Origin: Bacteroidaceae bacterium
GTDB taxonomy: Bacteria > Bacteroidota > Bacteroidia > Bacteroidales > Bacteroidaceae
NCBI GenBank assembly: GCA_016291905.1
Contig: JAEEZS010000072.1
Coordinates: 111,657 to 175,656 of the forward strand
Direction: 5' to 3'
DNA: 64,000 bases
The translations under genes and the position numbers were made by a program. The notes under the pieces are model-generated. The model was given only the letters and a program-made list of their open reading frames with translations, was not told the origin of the DNA and ran no database searches. Every line of letters starts with the position of its first letter. Position 1 is the first letter of the stretch. Shown piece after piece: positions 7,787 through 17,139 of the stretch.

Positions 7787-7794
7787 TACCTTTG
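7787..7794 (+). promoter_or_regulatory. -7 box of the GH43 lipoprotein gene
   Basis: TACCTTTG, 24 bases before the ATG at 7819; no clean -33 box. Confidence 0.5.
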
Positions 7795-7818
7795 TGCACG
7801 AAAAATGAGTTTTTTGTT

Positions 7819-8817
7819 ATGAAACATCCTCTTCTTACCCTCGTCTGTGCCCTGTTCTGCGGGGTGGCGCTGCTCGCGTGCAACCAGACGAAGACCGCTG
7901 ACGATACGGCCTACCTCTTCTCGTATTTCACCGACCAGAACTCGGGCCTTCGTCTGGCATATAGCTACGACGGCCTCACCTGGACTGCCCTTGAGAAGCC
8001 TGACGGCACATCGTTCCTCGCCCCCGTCATCGGCAACGACCGTCTGATGCGCGACCCCTCCATCTGTCAGGGCCCTGACGGAACGTTCCACATGGTATGG
8101 ACGTCGTCGTGGTGGGACCGCATCATCGGCTATGCCTCCTCCACCGACCTTATTCACTGGAGCGAGCAGCAGGCCATCCCTGTGATGATGCACGAGTCCG
8201 ATGCCCGCAACAGCTGGGCCCCTGAGCTCTACTACGACGAGCCTTCCGGCCTGTTCTACATCTTTTGGGCTACCACCATCCCCGGGCGACACAGCGAGGT
8301 GGCCGAGAGCGAGAATGAGCGTGGCCTCAACCACCGCATCTATGCCGTTACCACCCGCGATTTTCGCGAGTTCTCCCCCACCTTCCTCTTCTTCGACCAG
8401 TCATTCAGCGCCATTGACGCTGCCATCGTCCGCAGCCCCATCGACGGTAGTCTCATCATGACGGTAAAGAACGAGAATCCCAACCCGCCAGAAAAGAACA
8501 TCCGCATCTCACGCCGAATGGACGGCAACCGCTTCACCTCCACGCTGGGCGAAGGCACATGGAACCCTGTCAGCGCCCCCATCCACGGAAAATTCTGGGC
8601 CGAAGGTCCCGCACCGCTGTTCGTCCACGACACCCTCTACGTCTATTACGACTGCTACATGAACCACCACTACGGCGTCAGCCGCAGCCTCGACAACGGC
8701 CACACCTGGCAGTCCGTGGATAGCCTCGCCACCTTCCCTCGCGGCATCCGCCACGGAACTGCTTTCCCCGTCAGCAAGACAGTTCTTAACAATCTGCTGG
8801 AATACGTGAAGAATTAA
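7819..8817 (+). CDS. glycoside hydrolase family 43 lipoprotein
   Basis: 332 aa. The ATG at 7819 is chosen because it begins a lipoprotein signal (LFCGVALLAC lipobox, Cys near residue 20). The domain shows all three GH43 carboxylates: Asp in LMRDPSI, Asp in SAIDAAIV and Glu in WAEGPAP. Phrases such as GTFHMVWTSSWWDRIIGYASS and NSWAPELYYDE are typical of the Bacteroidales branch annotated as arabinosidase-like. Likely anchored in the outer or inner membrane, acting on alpha-arabinosyl or xylosyl side chains. It is divergent from uxuA and would supply sugars alongside the hexuronate pathway. Confidence 0.88.
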   Translation: MKHPLLTLVCALFCGVALLACNQTKTADDTAYLFSYFTDQNSGLRLAYSYDGLTWTALEKPDGTSFLAPVIGNDRLMRDPSICQGPDGTFHMVWTSSWWDRIIGYASSTDLIHWSEQQAIPVMMHESDARNSWAPELYYDEPSGLFYIFWATTIPGRHSEVAESENERGLNHRIYAVTTRDFREFSPTFLFFDQSFSAIDAAIVRSPIDGSLIMTVKNENPNPPEKNIRISRRMDGNRFTSTLGEGTWNPVSAPIHGKFWAEGPAPLFVHDTLYVYYDCYMNHHYGVSRSLDNGHTWQSVDSLATFPRGIRHGTAFPVSKTVLNNLLEYVKN

Positions 8818-8843
8818 AACATTAGAAAATAACAGTGTTTACA

Positions 8844-9467
8844 ATGAAAAAGATTTTCACCCTTGTCGCTGCCCTTGTCGTAGCCGCCGCAGCTTTCGCC
8901 CAAACAGCTGAAGAAATCATCTCCCGCATGGAACAGGAACTAGACAAGCACAAGAATGACGGCATATGCATGATTACCGACATCAAGGTACCCGTTGCCG
9001 GAACTATTTCGACCAAATCCTACACGCTAGGCGACAAAATGCGCATTGTAACCAATACCATGGGCATGGAGGTCATCGTCTGGATGGATAACGAAAACGA
9101 ATGGACCTACAACTCCAAGAAGAACGAAGTGGAAATCAAGAAAGCCAAGCCAAAAACCAATGCCGAATCAGAAGGCGATATGGAGATGTTCGATGGTCTC
9201 AGCGAGGGTTACGATATCTCCATCGACAAGGAGACCGGCAAGACATGGGAACTTCTCTGCAAGAAATCAAAGTCGAACAAAGAAAAGGACGCCCCTAAAA
9301 AGATAACCATCATCGTCTCAAAAGCCAGTTACCTCCCCCTCAGCCTTAGCACTAAGATGTCAGGCATGACGCTGACCATGCACGACTTCGTCTTTGGTGT
9401 CAACGAGCGCCAGGTTACCTTCAACGCCGCTGACTACCCCAGTGCCACCATCGTTGATAAGCGCTAG
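8844..9467 (+). CDS. LolA-like periplasmic carrier protein
   Basis: 207 aa from the ATG at 8844 (an ATG three codons upstream lacks support); signal peptide MKKIFTLVAALVV... ending near AFA. Pattern of the LolA/LolB outer-membrane lipoprotein carrier fold: AEEIISRMEQEL, GDKMRIVTNTMGMEVIVWMDNENEWTYN, and a C-terminal NAADYPSATIVDKR strand. This is the shorter Bacteroidetes LolA-like group; a true lipoprotein chaperone role is plausible but not certain. It lies 26 bases after the GH43 gene in the same direction and is followed by a strong bidirectional terminator. Confidence 0.75.
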   Translation: MKKIFTLVAALVVAAAAFAQTAEEIISRMEQELDKHKNDGICMITDIKVPVAGTISTKSYTLGDKMRIVTNTMGMEVIVWMDNENEWTYNSKKNEVEIKKAKPKTNAESEGDMEMFDGLSEGYDISIDKETGKTWELLCKKSKSNKEKDAPKKITIIVSKASYLPLSLSTKMSGMTLTMHDFVFGVNERQVTFNAADYPSATIVDKR

Positions 9468-9486
9468 CTTCATTAGATTATAAAAT

Positions 9487-9520
9487 GACGCAGGCCGCAA
9501 AATGCTTTGCGGCCTGCGTC
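9487..9520. terminator. intrinsic terminator between convergent genes
   Basis: A perfect 15-bp stem, GACGCAGGCCGCAAA with its complement at 9506-9520, and a 4-base loop. It serves the LolA-like gene on the plus strand and the HEAT-DUF1080 gene on the minus strand. Confidence 0.85.
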
Positions 9521-9539
9521 TGTTATTATACCGTTATCA

Positions 9540-12386
9540 TTAACGGCGCTTGCCTTTGCCCTTGGAGAGGTCCTTGATGCGGATGTTGCGGAACTTGATG
9601 CCGGTGCCGTGACCGCAGAAGCTGATGTAGCCGTCCTTGTTGAAGAGGCCCGGGTGGTTCTGGTGGTCAACGGTGTATTCGTTGGCACCGCCGTCGGCGC
9701 TGACGTTGTGGCCTTTGCAGGCTTCGCGGATGTTGCCGTCGAGGATGACCTCACCGTTGACGGTGACCGTGATATGGTCGCCCACGGCGCGAATCTCCTC
9801 GGTGTTCCATGTGCCGAGCTCGGGGAACTTGACTCGCTTGGCGGGGATGATGCCATAGACGGAGCCGTGTTGCTGATACTCGCGCAAGTCGCGGTAATAG
9901 GGAGCATCGTGGTCGAGAATCTGAATCTCCATGCCCTCGTAGGCAGCATCGACGTCCATCGGGGTGCGGATGCCAACGCCGTTGTTAACACCTAACACCA
10001 TGAACTGGAACTCGAAGCGATAGATGAAGTCGCTGTACTTCTTCTTCGTGTAGAGGTTGCCTCCACTGCCGTAGGCGGCATCCACATAGATGGTACCATC
10101 GATAAGGGTATAGTTGTCGAGGTTGCCCTGCCAGTTGTCCATGTTCGTACCGTCGAACAGCATGACAAAGCCCTCCTTCTTCTCCTCGGGGGTGAGCTCG
10201 CTGATGAGCGAGGTGCCAGCAGCAGGAAGTTTCTCTATCATGCCCTTGATTTCATCGACAGCATAGCCGGCATCGGGGTCGGAAGCCATCTTTGAGCGGA
10301 AGACATCCTGTGCCTTGACAAGCGCGGCTTTCACCTCGTCGCCACCCATAGGTTCGGCACTCTTTGCCACAATGGTCTTGACAGCTGTAGCGGCTGCGAC
10401 GTTGCTCTCAGCATTATCGAGGTATTTTGCGGCGAGGTCAAGGGCCGACGGCATGGGCACGTTACCCAGCGCCTCGATGAACTTGTTGCGGACGGAGCTG
10501 GAGGGGTTGAGGGCAATGGCGTCGCTGAAGTAACGGAACTTGCGGATGGAGGTGAAGTTAGCCGCGTTGATGAGCGGGAGGGCACGATCCAGGGCGGCAT
10601 CGGTGCGTAATCCGTATGTCCCAGGCTTCTTGTCTGCAATCTCAAACAGACGGTCCACAACGTTGGAGTTGTTCACCTTCAGCAGCGCAGCGAAGGCGGC
10701 ATCGGCATTGCCGTTCTTGTAACCGTCCATGAGGGCATCGATGGCTTCGCGGGTGCCCACCTGCGCCAGCAGCGGATAGTAGAGGGTCTTGTCGGCAGTC
10801 TTGGAGAGACGCTCGGAAACGCTCTTGTATTGCTCCGCAGCGGGAACGGCTGCCAATGCGCTCTTCATGGCGTTCTGGAGCACCGTGCGCTTGTCGCCCT
10901 TTGCCTTCTCGGCCAAGTCAGCAAGACGAGTGAAATCCTCAGGGCGAACCACACCGCTAAGGGCTGCATAGGCAGCATTGCTGACATCCGCATTATCGGA
11001 GCCAAGCAGTTCAAACACCTTCTCTTTAGCAGCAGCGATACGGCGCTTTCCTATCAGCGGCAGCACCGCAGCCTGCACCTCAGCACCACCCTGCAAAGTA
11101 GCGCAGAGGGCGTCGTCGGCCTTGCCATTGAAACGAGTAAGTGATGCCGTTGCATCGTCATTGAAACGGGTACCGAGCATGGAAACGAGCGCACTCAGCG
11201 ACTCTTCACCACCAATGATGCCGGCTGCGTAGATGGCAGCCTGACGAACGACATCGGTCTGCTCCCCTACCACATGAGAAGCCACCCAGCTTTCTTCGCT
11301 GGTCTGCTTGCGAGCACCGAACCAGTTGAGCACATCGGTCACAGCATAGGGACCAGCTTTCTCAGCCTGCTTGGCAATCTCGGCACTGACGGCATCGTCG
11401 GCCAGCGGGCAGATGTTGAGCAGCGCAGCATTGCGCACCTCGATGTCGGGGTTTTTGAGGTCCTTATATAAATAAGGTAGGGCATCCTTGCCCAGCGCCT
11501 TCACCAGCGTCTCGAAAGCGGCGCCGTGAACGTTGGCAGCCACATTCTTGTTCTTCCAAAGCGACTTTGCCTGCTTCACAGCCAACTTCGACGTGGCGGG
11601 GTCGGCAGCAAGGCGCTTCAGAAGATTCATATACGACTCGTAGGCATTCGTAGCCTCGCCAGCATAGCCAACCTCCTTGGCGGCCTTGGCCAGCACGGGC
11701 AGAGAAGCCTTTGTTCCTATTGCAGCCAAAGCGCTGTTGATGGCGGCTTTCTGCGAAGCATCGGCATCATTCAGCCACAACAGGAGGAACGGCTCGGCAG
11801 CGGCAAGCTGCTTTTTCTCAACGGCATAAGCCAGCGCCGTGCGGTTCTCGCCCTCGGACACCAGCTTCAGCAGCACATCGTCCGTGCCATCCACACCGAT
11901 GAGGGCGCGCATGGCGAAGTCCTTCAGGTAATCGTCCTTCAGGCAAGAGACGAATACGGGGGCGTCCTCGGCCGTGCCACACTGCTGCAGCAGGGAGAGG
12001 AGGAACGCCTTGTTGGTTTTGTCGGTACAGGTAGCAAGCGACGCTTTCAGACCCTCGCGCACATTCTTACGCAAACCGGCATGGCTCTTGTCGGTAACGT
12101 AGGCAGCAAGGCCAGACAAAGCGTATTCCACCGTGGCGTTCTGGCCCTCGGTAGCAGGGACGAGCATGTTAGCCAGGCTCTGCACACCAGTAGCACCCGT
12201 GGAGGCAATTTCGTTCATCACCGTGTTGAACACCGTGACATCCTTGGCAGGGAGCTGAGCCAGACCGTCGGCAATGATGGTGGTCGTCGTGCGGCGGCGG
12301 GCATCGGTGCCCTGAGCATTTGCAGAGAGTACAGGCAGAATCAGCGCAATTAGCAGCGCAATTAGCAGGGATTGTATCTTTTTCAT
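9540..12386 (-). CDS. HEAT-repeat protein with C-terminal DUF1080 (3-keto-glycoside hydrolase-type) domain
   Basis: 948 aa with a signal peptide (MKKIQSLLIALL... cut near ANA). Residues about 40-700 are alpha-helical HEAT/armadillo-like repeats rich in Ala and Leu (for example LPYLYKDLKNPDIEVRNAAL). The last 215 residues are a DUF1080 jelly-roll (GFVMLFDGTNMDNWQG ... FEFQFMVLGVNNGVGIRTPMD ... HGTGIKFRNIRIKDL). DUF1080 proteins have been shown to hydrolyse 3-keto-glycosides made by Gfo/Idh/MocA oxidoreductases, one of which is encoded directly upstream. The HEAT part may be a scaffold or substrate-binding platform (inference). Third gene of the minus-strand DUF1080 locus. Confidence 0.88.
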   Translation of the reverse strand: MKKIQSLLIALLIALILPVLSANAQGTDARRRTTTTIIADGLAQLPAKDVTVFNTVMNEIASTGATGVQSLANMLVPATEGQNATVEYALSGLAAYVTDKSHAGLRKNVREGLKASLATCTDKTNKAFLLSLLQQCGTAEDAPVFVSCLKDDYLKDFAMRALIGVDGTDDVLLKLVSEGENRTALAYAVEKKQLAAAEPFLLLWLNDADASQKAAINSALAAIGTKASLPVLAKAAKEVGYAGEATNAYESYMNLLKRLAADPATSKLAVKQAKSLWKNKNVAANVHGAAFETLVKALGKDALPYLYKDLKNPDIEVRNAALLNICPLADDAVSAEIAKQAEKAGPYAVTDVLNWFGARKQTSEESWVASHVVGEQTDVVRQAAIYAAGIIGGEESLSALVSMLGTRFNDDATASLTRFNGKADDALCATLQGGAEVQAAVLPLIGKRRIAAAKEKVFELLGSDNADVSNAAYAALSGVVRPEDFTRLADLAEKAKGDKRTVLQNAMKSALAAVPAAEQYKSVSERLSKTADKTLYYPLLAQVGTREAIDALMDGYKNGNADAAFAALLKVNNSNVVDRLFEIADKKPGTYGLRTDAALDRALPLINAANFTSIRKFRYFSDAIALNPSSSVRNKFIEALGNVPMPSALDLAAKYLDNAESNVAAATAVKTIVAKSAEPMGGDEVKAALVKAQDVFRSKMASDPDAGYAVDEIKGMIEKLPAAGTSLISELTPEEKKEGFVMLFDGTNMDNWQGNLDNYTLIDGTIYVDAAYGSGGNLYTKKKYSDFIYRFEFQFMVLGVNNGVGIRTPMDVDAAYEGMEIQILDHDAPYYRDLREYQQHGSVYGIIPAKRVKFPELGTWNTEEIRAVGDHITVTVNGEVILDGNIREACKGHNVSADGGANEYTVDHQNHPGLFNKDGYISFCGHGTGIKFRNIRIKDLSKGKGKRR

Positions 12387-12390
12387 AATT

Positions 12391-12446
12391 TTGATTCTTA
12401 ACGATTAACTATGAACTTTGAACTATGAACTCTTAACTATGAACTG
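12391..12446 (-). repeat. short tandem intergenic repeat, AACTATGAACTCTT class
   Basis: Repeated units of TTAACTATGAACT between two genes of the DUF1080 locus; the same class is at 13741-13777. Confidence 0.65.
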
Positions 12447-12448
12447 CT

Positions 12449-13726
12449 TCAAAGTCTCCAAGGCGAGCGCATGGGCTGGTCGATAAGGGCATTTGCGGCA
12501 TCGTCGCCAATGAACTGCAGCTTTTCGGGGTCGAAACGGAGTGTGCGGTTCAGGCGCAGGGCGCAGACAGCCATGTTAACGATGGTGGCACTGCGGAATC
12601 CGTTCACCTCGTTGAGGGCGAACTTCTGACGCGTCTTGATACAGTTGATGAAGTCGGTGTTCTGCGGAGCGGGGTCGGGCAGCTCGGCCAGCTTGTTCAT
12701 CACGTCGGGGATGGTGCACTGGAAGCCTTTATAAACCTTGCCCTTCGGGCCTTCGATGTAGGGCACGTTGTCGCCGCTCTCGAAGCCCTCGCCCTCGAGG
12801 ATAATCTGGCAGCCGTCCTCGTAGGTGTAGGTAATCTTGCGCCAGATGCCGATGGCGTCGGGGTGCTGCTGCGGGGCATCGACCTCCACCTTGATGGGCG
12901 AGGTGTTGTCCTTGCCGAGGATATACTGCACGGGGTCGAGGTAGTGCTGACCCATGTCGCCCAGGCCGCCACCGTCGTAGTCCCAGTAGCCGCGGAAGGT
13001 CTGGTGCGTGCGGTGAACGTTATAGGGTTTGAAGGGAGCCGGGCCGAGCCACATGTCGTAGTCGAGCTCAGCAGGCACGGGTTCGGGCTGCAGGTTTTCC
13101 TTGCCCACCCAGAAGAATTTCCATGTAAAGCCGGTGGCGCCGCTGACGGTGACCTTCAAGGGCCAACCCAGCATGCCGCTGTCCACAAGTTTCTTCAGCG
13201 GCTCGACGGTGGTGCCGAGGCCATAGAAGGTGTCGGTGAAGCGGAACCAGGTGTTGAGGCGGAAGATGCGGTTGTTCTGCTTCACAGCCTCCATCACGCG
13301 CTTGCCCTCGCCGATGGTGCGGGTCATGGGCTTCTCGCACCAGATATCCTTGCCGGCCTTGGCAGCCTCAACGCTCATCAGCGCGTGCCAGTGCGGAGGT
13401 GTAGCAATGTGGACGACATCGACGTTGGGGTCGTGGATGAGGTCGCGGAAGTCATGATACGAGGTCAAGTCGGCGTTGAAACGCTGCTTGGCCATATCAA
13501 GTGCCTGCTGCAGGTGTTTCTTGTCCACATCGCAGACGGCAACCAGCCGGCAGCGCTCGTCGCTGGTGAAGTGATAACTGCTGCGTCCGATGCCTCCGAC
13601 GCCGATGATACCCTTGGTGAGCTGATCGCTCGGTGCCACATGCTTGGGGCCACCCAGCACACGGCTTGGGACAATGGTGAACAGCGATGCTGCCCCCATT
13701 GTCTTGAGAAAATCTCTTCGTTTCAT
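12449..13726 (-). CDS. Gfo/Idh/MocA family oxidoreductase with Tat signal
   Basis: 425 aa. The N-terminus RRDFLKTMGAAS is a twin-arginine export signal, so the enzyme is periplasmic and exported folded with cofactor. Rossmann segment GIIGVGGIGRSS at about 38-50, then VAVCDVD, HIATPPHWH and CEKPMT, the classical Gfo/Idh/MocA sequence with the EKP lysine; the C-terminal half has the substrate-binding beta-sheet domain (DYDGGGLGDMGQHYLDP). Members of this group oxidise sugar C3 hydroxyls. Flanked on both sides by DUF1080 genes, it probably makes the 3-keto sugar that they cleave. Confidence 0.9.
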   Translation of the reverse strand: MKRRDFLKTMGAASLFTIVPSRVLGGPKHVAPSDQLTKGIIGVGGIGRSSYHFTSDERCRLVAVCDVDKKHLQQALDMAKQRFNADLTSYHDFRDLIHDPNVDVVHIATPPHWHALMSVEAAKAGKDIWCEKPMTRTIGEGKRVMEAVKQNNRIFRLNTWFRFTDTFYGLGTTVEPLKKLVDSGMLGWPLKVTVSGATGFTWKFFWVGKENLQPEPVPAELDYDMWLGPAPFKPYNVHRTHQTFRGYWDYDGGGLGDMGQHYLDPVQYILGKDNTSPIKVEVDAPQQHPDAIGIWRKITYTYEDGCQIILEGEGFESGDNVPYIEGPKGKVYKGFQCTIPDVMNKLAELPDPAPQNTDFINCIKTRQKFALNEVNGFRSATIVNMAVCALRLNRTLRFDPEKLQFIGDDAANALIDQPMRSPWRL

Positions 13727-13740
13727 ATTGATATGATGTT

Positions 13741-13777
13741 TTGAACTATGAACTCTTAACTATGCACTATGAACTGA
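13741..13777 (-). repeat. short tandem intergenic repeat, AACTATGAACT class
   Basis: Three units of AACTATGAACT/AACTATGCACT between the oxidoreductase gene and the upstream double-DUF1080 gene. Confidence 0.65.
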
Positions 13778-13778
13778 A

Positions 13779-15077
13779 TCAGAGTCTTGTCAGCACCATG
13801 TTCTTCCACTCCACCTTGATGCCGCCGCCGTCGTGAATCTGCAAGGCAATGCGCCCCGTGGCACGGCCAATCTTCTCGTCAGTGATGTCAATCATGGGCT
13901 TTCCGTTGAGCCATGTCTGCACATGGTCACCCTCGACGCGCAGGCGCAGGGTGTTCCAGTCGCCCTCCTTCAGAATATCTTCCTTTTCATCGGGAATCTG
14001 CACCAGCCAGCCACGTCCGTACGACTCGTAGATGCCACCAGTGTCGCAGCCCTTCGGAGCCACCTCGCACTGCCAGCCATTCACCTTCACGGGCGGCTCG
14101 ACGAACGAGCGGAAGAATACGCCCGAGTTGCCGTTAGCCCACTGCCGGAACTCCAGCGTGAGGTCGAAGTCCTCGTAGTAGTCGCGTGTGGCCAGATAGC
14201 CATACTGCTTGTCGGGACCGCTCTCGCAGACCATGTTGCCCTCTTCGTTGACATACCACAGCTCGGTGCCGTAAGCCTCCCAGCCGGTGAGGTCCTTGCC
14301 GTTAAAGAGGATGACCTTCTTGCCCACGTTCTTCTTGGGCAGTTCCTTGATCTTGATGTTGCGGAACGAGGCGGGATAGCCGTGGTCCTGCAGGCAGATG
14401 ACGCCGCGGTGAGCCAAGCCGTACTCAGGAGCATGGCTCCACTTGCCGCTGTTCTTGCGGGCAAACCAGTCCTTCGTCCATGCCTCAAACTCCAGAATCT
14501 TCTCGCCGTTGAGCCAATGCTCCACGTGGCCGTTGTCGAAGACGATGCGCGAGTTGTTCCACTGCCCCTGCGGATTCACCTTCATCTTGCTCTCGTCGGG
14601 CAGATACATGGCGTAGTCCACGCCCAGGCGCTGCCAGGGCTCCAGCTTCGTGGGGGCATTGTCCTCCTCCCAGCCGTCGTTGTCGATAAGCTGATACTCA
14701 GGACCGGTGACATAGGGCACGGGGAAGAAGGGATTCTCCACCACGTGGTAGAGCAAACCGCTGTTGCCGCCGTGAGTCAGTTTCCAGTCCCAGTCGATGA
14801 TGAAGTTCTCGTACTGCTTCTTGGTGACGATGTACCCGTTCTCGTCGCTGCCGTCGCCCGCCGCCTGCATGGTGCCGTCCACCACGTGCCAACCATTCGT
14901 CAGCTCCGTGCCGTTGTAGTTCTTCCACTTGTCGAGCGTCTGTCCGTCGAAGAGCAGTTCCCAACCGTCCTCGATTTCGCGCTGAGTCAATACATTCTGT
15001 TTTTTCGTACATGCCGTCAAGGCAGTCAGAGCCGCTAAGGCCACAAGGCATAAAGCCCCACAGGAAATCTTTTTCAT
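13779..15077 (-). CDS. lipoprotein with two DUF1080 domains
   Basis: 432 aa from the ATG at 15077, which begins a lipoprotein signal (ALTALTAC lipobox). There are two DUF1080 jelly-rolls in tandem: the first starts at GWELLFDGQTLDKWKNYNG (about residue 40), the second at KVILFNGKDLTGWEAYG (about residue 245). Both keep the GNSGLLYHV / GNSGVFFRS and NIKIKEL / WKNMVL motifs. The family acts on 3-keto glycosides. As first gene of the three-gene locus it follows a minus-strand TATTTTTG promoter box (15109-15102). Confidence 0.88.
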   Translation of the reverse strand: MKKISCGALCLVALAALTALTACTKKQNVLTQREIEDGWELLFDGQTLDKWKNYNGTELTNGWHVVDGTMQAAGDGSDENGYIVTKKQYENFIIDWDWKLTHGGNSGLLYHVVENPFFPVPYVTGPEYQLIDNDGWEEDNAPTKLEPWQRLGVDYAMYLPDESKMKVNPQGQWNNSRIVFDNGHVEHWLNGEKILEFEAWTKDWFARKNSGKWSHAPEYGLAHRGVICLQDHGYPASFRNIKIKELPKKNVGKKVILFNGKDLTGWEAYGTELWYVNEEGNMVCESGPDKQYGYLATRDYYEDFDLTLEFRQWANGNSGVFFRSFVEPPVKVNGWQCEVAPKGCDTGGIYESYGRGWLVQIPDEKEDILKEGDWNTLRLRVEGDHVQTWLNGKPMIDITDEKIGRATGRIALQIHDGGGIKVEWKNMVLTRL

Positions 15078-15101
15078 ACTATAGATTATTTTTATCGTCT
15101 G

Positions 15102-15109
15102 CAAAAATA
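15102..15109 (-). promoter_or_regulatory. -7 box of the DUF1080 locus
   Basis: TATTTTTG on the minus strand, 25 bases before the start of the first DUF1080 gene. Confidence 0.45.
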
Positions 15110-15275
15110 CACTTTTCCCAACAATCATCCAAACAATCCCCTCAAAACTTTTTCACCAGATGCAGAGACGGCCCTGCAAGGCGATATCCTGGCCAATCCT
15201 TAAAAAGACTAAAAAGATTTGCGTATCACACATAAAATGCTGAAATTTGGCGCGTCAACACTAAAGAGAGGATCT

Positions 15276-15722
15276 ATGGATTACAAAAAGGACAACCCAA
15301 CATTCGACTTTGAGAAGAAAATATACTTCTCACAGACCGTCAAGGCTGGAAAACGCATTTATTACCTTGACGTGAAAAAGAACAAACGCGACGAGTTGTT
15401 CCTCTCCATCACGGAAAGCAAGAAAGTTTACATTGGGGAAATGGAAGAGGGGCAGTACAATTTCGAAAAGCACAAGATCTTCCTCTACAAGGAGGACTTC
15501 AGCAAATTCATCGATGCCTTGAGCAACGCCATCCGCTACATCCACGAAAACGGCGAGGCGGCCCCCCTCCCTGCCGACGAGGACACCGGCGACGTCCCGG
15601 CTGAAAGCCCTGCCGAAGCGCAGCCCGCTGCCGCCGAGGAGACGGCCGACAGCAGCAGCGACGTTTCTGACGAAATGACGTCGGAAATCGTCGATGACAT
15701 TGACCTGAAAATAGATTTTTAG
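15276..15722 (+). CDS. PUR-family (DUF3276) nucleic-acid-binding protein
   Basis: 148 aa from the ATG at 15276; upstream in-frame ATGs lack the conserved start. Residues 10-95 form a single PUR repeat: KIYFSQTVKAGKRIYYLDVKKNKRDELFLSITESKK and HKIFLYKEDFSKFIDAL are characteristic of the Bacteroidetes DUF3276/PUR-alpha-like family, which binds single-stranded DNA or RNA. The C-terminal third is a low-complexity acidic tail rich in Ala, Pro, Glu and Asp. It lies alone between the DUF1080 locus and rplY. Confidence 0.88.
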   Translation: MDYKKDNPTFDFEKKIYFSQTVKAGKRIYYLDVKKNKRDELFLSITESKKVYIGEMEEGQYNFEKHKIFLYKEDFSKFIDALSNAIRYIHENGEAAPLPADEDTGDVPAESPAEAQPAAAEETADSSSDVSDEMTSEIVDDIDLKIDF

Positions 15723-15753
15723 GGGAAAAACGATAAAAAACTGCCGTTTTTGT

Positions 15754-15783
15754 TTTGTATCTCGCATTTTTGCCGTACCTTCG
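15754..15783 (+). promoter_or_regulatory. promoter of rplY
   Basis: TTTG at 15754-15757, an 18-base spacer and TACCTTCG at 15776-15783, about 90 bases ahead of the L25 start, leaving a long leader. Confidence 0.55.
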
Positions 15784-15872
15784 CGGCCACTTTGCGAAAA
15801 GCTCTCATTCCGTGTGATGGCGAATTAAGCAAAAACACTTAATTTAGAGTAACACTTAAAAGGAAAAAAAAG

Positions 15873-16490
15873 ATGAAAACATTCCAGCTCCAAGGCACTT
15901 CCCGCAAGGAAGTCGGAAAGAAAAGTTCACGCGAACTGCGCAAGCAGAACCTCGTTCCCTGCGTGATGTACGGTATTCAGAAAGACGAGAACGGTGCCCC
16001 CGTCTCCCTTCCCTTCGTGGTGAAGAAGGACGACCTCCGCAAGCTCATCTACACCCCCGACATCTTCGTCATTGACCTCACCATCGATGGCAAGCTTTAC
16101 AACGCCATCATCCAGGAGATGCAGTTCCATCCCGTCAAGGACACCGTCCTCCACATGGACTTCCTCCAGATCAACGAGTCGAACCCCATCGTCATGGCCG
16201 TTCCCGTCCAGCTCACGGGCCTGGCTGCCGGTGTCAAGGCCGGTGGTAAGCTCGAGCAGATTGTCCGCCGCATCAAGGTGAAGGCTCTCTACAACGACAT
16301 CCCCGAGCGCCTCGTCATCGACGTCACCAACCTCGGCCTCGGCAAGAGCATCAAGGTGGCCGACCTCAGCTTCGAAGGCCTCGAGATGGTTTCTCCCGCC
16401 AGCACCGTCGTCTGCGGTGTCATGACTACCCGCTCCTCACGTGAGGCCGGTGCCGCCACCGAGGAGAGCGAGGAAGCTGCCGCTGAATAA
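15873..16490 (+). CDS. rplY: 50S ribosomal protein L25 (Ctc form)
   Basis: 205 aa. The N-terminal L25 domain ([31 protein letters not shown], then [14 protein letters not shown]) binds 5S rRNA, and the C-terminal TL5/CTC beta domain ([21 protein letters not shown]) is complete. It ends in an acidic Ala/Glu tail. An AAAGGAAAAAAAAG purine stretch just before the ATG may help initiation. Followed 35 bases later by pth, the usual L25-pth pairing. Confidence 0.95.
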   Translation: MKTFQLQGTSRKEVGKKSSRELRKQNLVPCVMYGIQKDENGAPVSLPFVVKKDDLRKLIYTPDIFVIDLTIDGKLYNAIIQEMQFHPVKDTVLHMDFLQINESNPIVMAVPVQLTGLAAGVKAGGKLEQIVRRIKVKALYNDIPERLVIDVTNLGLGKSIKVADLSFEGLEMVSPASTVVCGVMTTRSSREAGAATEESEEAAAE

Positions 16491-16525
16491 CCCCCTACCG
16501 TTCAACCTGGGTTCTTGGTATCGGT

Positions 16526-17110
16526 ATGACAAAATACTTGATAGTCGGTTTGGGCAATCCAGGCGACGAATACAAAGAAACCCGTCACAACGTAGGTTAC
16601 AACGTATTGGACGCCTTTGCCGAGGCGTCCAATACTGTTTTTGAGGACAAGCGCTACGGCTACGTGGCCTACACGTCAGTCAAGAACTGCCAGCTCGTCC
16701 TGCTCAAGCCCACCACGTTCATGAACCTCAGCGGCAATGCCGTCCGCTACTGGCTGAACAAGGAGAACATCGCCGGCGAGCACCTGCTCGTCGTCGTCGA
16801 CGACCTCTCCCTCCCCGTGGGCACCCTGCGCCTCAGAGGCAAGGGCGGTGCCGGCGGGCACAACGGGCTGCTGCACATCGAGCAGGTGCTCTGCTCGCAG
16901 AACTACGCCCGCCTGCGCGTGGGCATCGGCAACGGCTTTCCGCCCGGCGCACAGGTGGACTTCGTGCTTGGCGAGTTCGACGACGACGACCGCACCGCCA
17001 TCGATGCCCTGATGCCTACGGCCATCGACATCATCAAGTCGTTCTGCCTCGCCGGTCTCGACATCACCATGAACCAGTACAACAAACGAGGCGGTGAGCA
17101 CCATTCGTGA
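16526..17110 (+). CDS. pth: peptidyl-tRNA hydrolase
   Basis: 194 aa, cytoplasmic; releases tRNA from prematurely dropped peptidyl-tRNA. The signature [22 protein letters not shown] holds the catalytic His (TRHNVG) and Asn; [37 protein letters not shown] and YARLRVGIG complete the family motifs. The length is normal. It is downstream of rplY and upstream of an S4-domain gene, all on the plus strand and probably one operon. Confidence 0.96.
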   Translation: MTKYLIVGLGNPGDEYKETRHNVGYNVLDAFAEASNTVFEDKRYGYVAYTSVKNCQLVLLKPTTFMNLSGNAVRYWLNKENIAGEHLLVVVDDLSLPVGTLRLRGKGGAGGHNGLLHIEQVLCSQNYARLRVGIGNGFPPGAQVDFVLGEFDDDDRTAIDALMPTAIDIIKSFCLAGLDITMNQYNKRGGEHHS

Positions 17111-17139
17111 TTGACGATTTGCAATTAAAATAAAAAACA

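Noticed and set aside
6715..7818. Upstream extension of the GH43 lipoprotein frame
   Set aside because: Antisense to uxuA; the lipoprotein signal and the promoter box place the start at 7819.
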